64,000 bases of DNA, from assembly GCF_011806525.1 (NCBI RefSeq), contig NZ_JAAVKI010000008.1, forward strand, positions 208,164 through 272,163, written 5' to 3'. A program made the position numbers and the translations under genes. Shown piece by piece: positions 63,305-64,000 of this stretch. The stretch's first letter is position 1, and every line of letters begins with the position of its first letter. Source of the DNA: Thalassospira sp. HF15. Lineage in GTDB: Bacteria > Pseudomonadota > Alphaproteobacteria > Rhodospirillales > Thalassospiraceae. A model generated the notes under the pieces. It was given only the letters and a program-made list of their open reading frames with translations. It had not been told where the DNA came from and ran no database searches.

Positions 63305-63831
63305 CGCCGTAGAACTCCCCTAAAAAGCCAATATTCAGTTCACCCGGGCCGTTGCTCTTTCCGGCAACATCGCCTCAGACTTTATACATAAAAGCTCAGG
63401 CGATGTGAAATGCGAATTGCCACGGGTGAGAGTGGAACCCTTCGTAACCATAATGGCGCGATTTCCTTTACGAACCGTTGAAGGCTTTCTGCTGCCTTGG
63501 ATATGGTGGGCGGCGATGATGTGCCAGTTCAGAATGGCAACAACAAGGCAGACAAAAACAGGTTGTAATCCTCTTCACCAACGGGACGGATTCCGGGCCT
63601 GAAATAACACATATATATAGGTCGCCTGTTACGTTCGTCGCGCGGTCGGGGCAGCAGACTTATTTTCGGGTGTCCAGAGTGCTTCTCGTGTCGTCAGACC
63701 CAAAACGGTACAATCCATGTTTGAACTCTGTTTCTCAACCGCGGGATGAGGGGTGAATTCCGCTGGTTCTGTACTGTTTGGCCTGTTTTCACAAATTTGT
63801 ATTTTTCCGGCGTTTTTTTCCAAAAAAGGGT
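63305..63831. other. Intergenic region between the M23 peptidase and the rRNA promoter
   Basis: No credible gene is seen in 527 bases. It contains the nested inverted repeat at 63367-63406 on the M23 side, and an AT-rich tract (about 63790-63831) that could serve as an UP element for the rRNA promoter. Confidence 0.5.
63367..63406. repeat. Nested inverted repeat upstream of the M23 gene
   Basis: ACATCGCCT (63367-63375) pairs with AGGCGATGT (63398-63406). Within the 22-base loop lies a second palindrome, TTTATACATAAA (63381-63392). The layout suits an operator or cruciform near the M23 promoter. Confidence 0.5.
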
Positions 63832-63860
63832 TTGACACTTTTGGGAGTGGGGCCTATAAC
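63832..63860 (+). promoter_or_regulatory. Strong ribosomal RNA operon promoter
   Basis: TTGACA (63832-63837) and TATAAC (63855-63860) are separated by exactly 17 bases, with an AT-rich upstream tract. The discriminator after the -10 is GC-rich (CCGCCTCC), the type controlled by ppGpp. This is the strongest promoter match in the window. Confidence 0.85.
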
Positions 63861-63866
63861 CCGCCT

Positions 63867-64000
63867 CCACCGACGGGGTGCGGCGCTCATGAGTGAGCGA
63901 CACGAACCGGACGGTTTAAGGCCTCGGCCTTTGAGTTCTTTGACATTGTAGATCAGAAGGAAGGGATGCGCGGGCAGCGTTATGGCGCTAAAGTCTGTGC
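63867..64000 (+). ncRNA. 5' leader of an rRNA operon transcript (16S gene beyond window)
   Basis: Downstream of the promoter the sequence contains no gene. It has a boxA-like GAGTTCTTTGACA (63933-63945) just after a short AAGGCC/GGCCTT hairpin (63918-63931), followed by a purine-rich AGAAGGAAGGGATG stretch. Such a leader, with 'TTCTTTGACA' and a following GA-rich processing region, is characteristic of alphaproteobacterial 16S operons. The mature 16S has not begun by position 64000, so the call rests on the leader and promoter alone. Confidence 0.75.

Noticed and set aside
1..64000. CRISPR arrays, insertion sequences, prophage or integrative element borders, tRNA genes
   Set aside because: No regularly spaced direct repeats, transposase or integrase frames, att-like repeats or cloverleaf sequences were recognised in the gaps.

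Overview
The window reads as a chromosomal, mostly housekeeping segment of an alphaproteobacterium, probably a Rhodospirillales member close to Thalassospira. That placement is an inference from gene content. It rests on alphaproteobacterial families (DUF1178, DUF1192, DUF4167, DUF1013/TrcR, DUF1465/RcdA, COQ9), a split three-gene proton-translocating transhydrogenase as in Rhodospirillum, and the ubiG / lysC / ptsP / prfA / prmC / DUF4167 / clpB order. I saw no insertion sequence, prophage, CRISPR array, tRNA or known defence system.

Layout. 1-7.6 kb: a GntR regulator cut by the left edge, a nitrilase-family amidase, a VOC protein, an exported YHS protein, a Tat-exported PhoX phosphatase, a methyltransferase, DUF1178 and a MASE1-GGDEF cyclase. 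7.6-21.9 kb: ubiG diverging from lysC, then a flavin oxidoreductase, ptsP, a RodZ-like protein, ispG, hisS, a glutamyl-tRNA reductase (hemA), prfA, prmC and DUF4167. This block joins nitrogen-PTS signalling, cell shape, isoprenoid, haem and translation-termination genes. 22-34.4 kb: an orphan VirD4/TraG-like protein that lacks both ATPase motifs, a MOSC protein, clpB, a DUF4197 lipoprotein-like exported protein, a small P-loop kinase, an acyl-CoA ligase, an M3 peptidase and an AarF/UbiB-type kinase.

34.4-35.1 kb is a 747-base non-coding stretch with inverted repeats, a promoter-like pair, several hairpins ending in a strong terminator, and a folded leader before pntAA-pntAB-pntB. 38-50.4 kb: small membrane and redox genes, a PepSY/DUF2946 pair, rpsU, def-COQ9, a degenerate nuclease, purE and purK, a degenerate GGDEF protein, two DUF465 proteins, phosphofructokinase and ubiX. 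50.7-63.3 kb: propionyl-CoA synthetase, a GlpR-type repressor, TrcR, a quinone oxidoreductase, DUF1192, two tandem small-RNA candidates, RcdA, a class III nucleotide cyclase of unusual architecture, rpmE, cyaY, an ABC exporter and an M23 peptidase. The right edge holds a strong promoter and leader typical of a ribosomal RNA operon; the 16S gene itself lies beyond position 64000.

The most interesting material is in the gaps and in degenerate proteins: the structured region before pntAA, the two small-RNA candidates upstream of rcdA (one with an exposed CCUCCCU anti-Shine-Dalgarno motif), and the ATPase-dead coupling-protein homologue. All RNA calls are from reading sequence complementarity by eye and need folding, conservation and transcript data.
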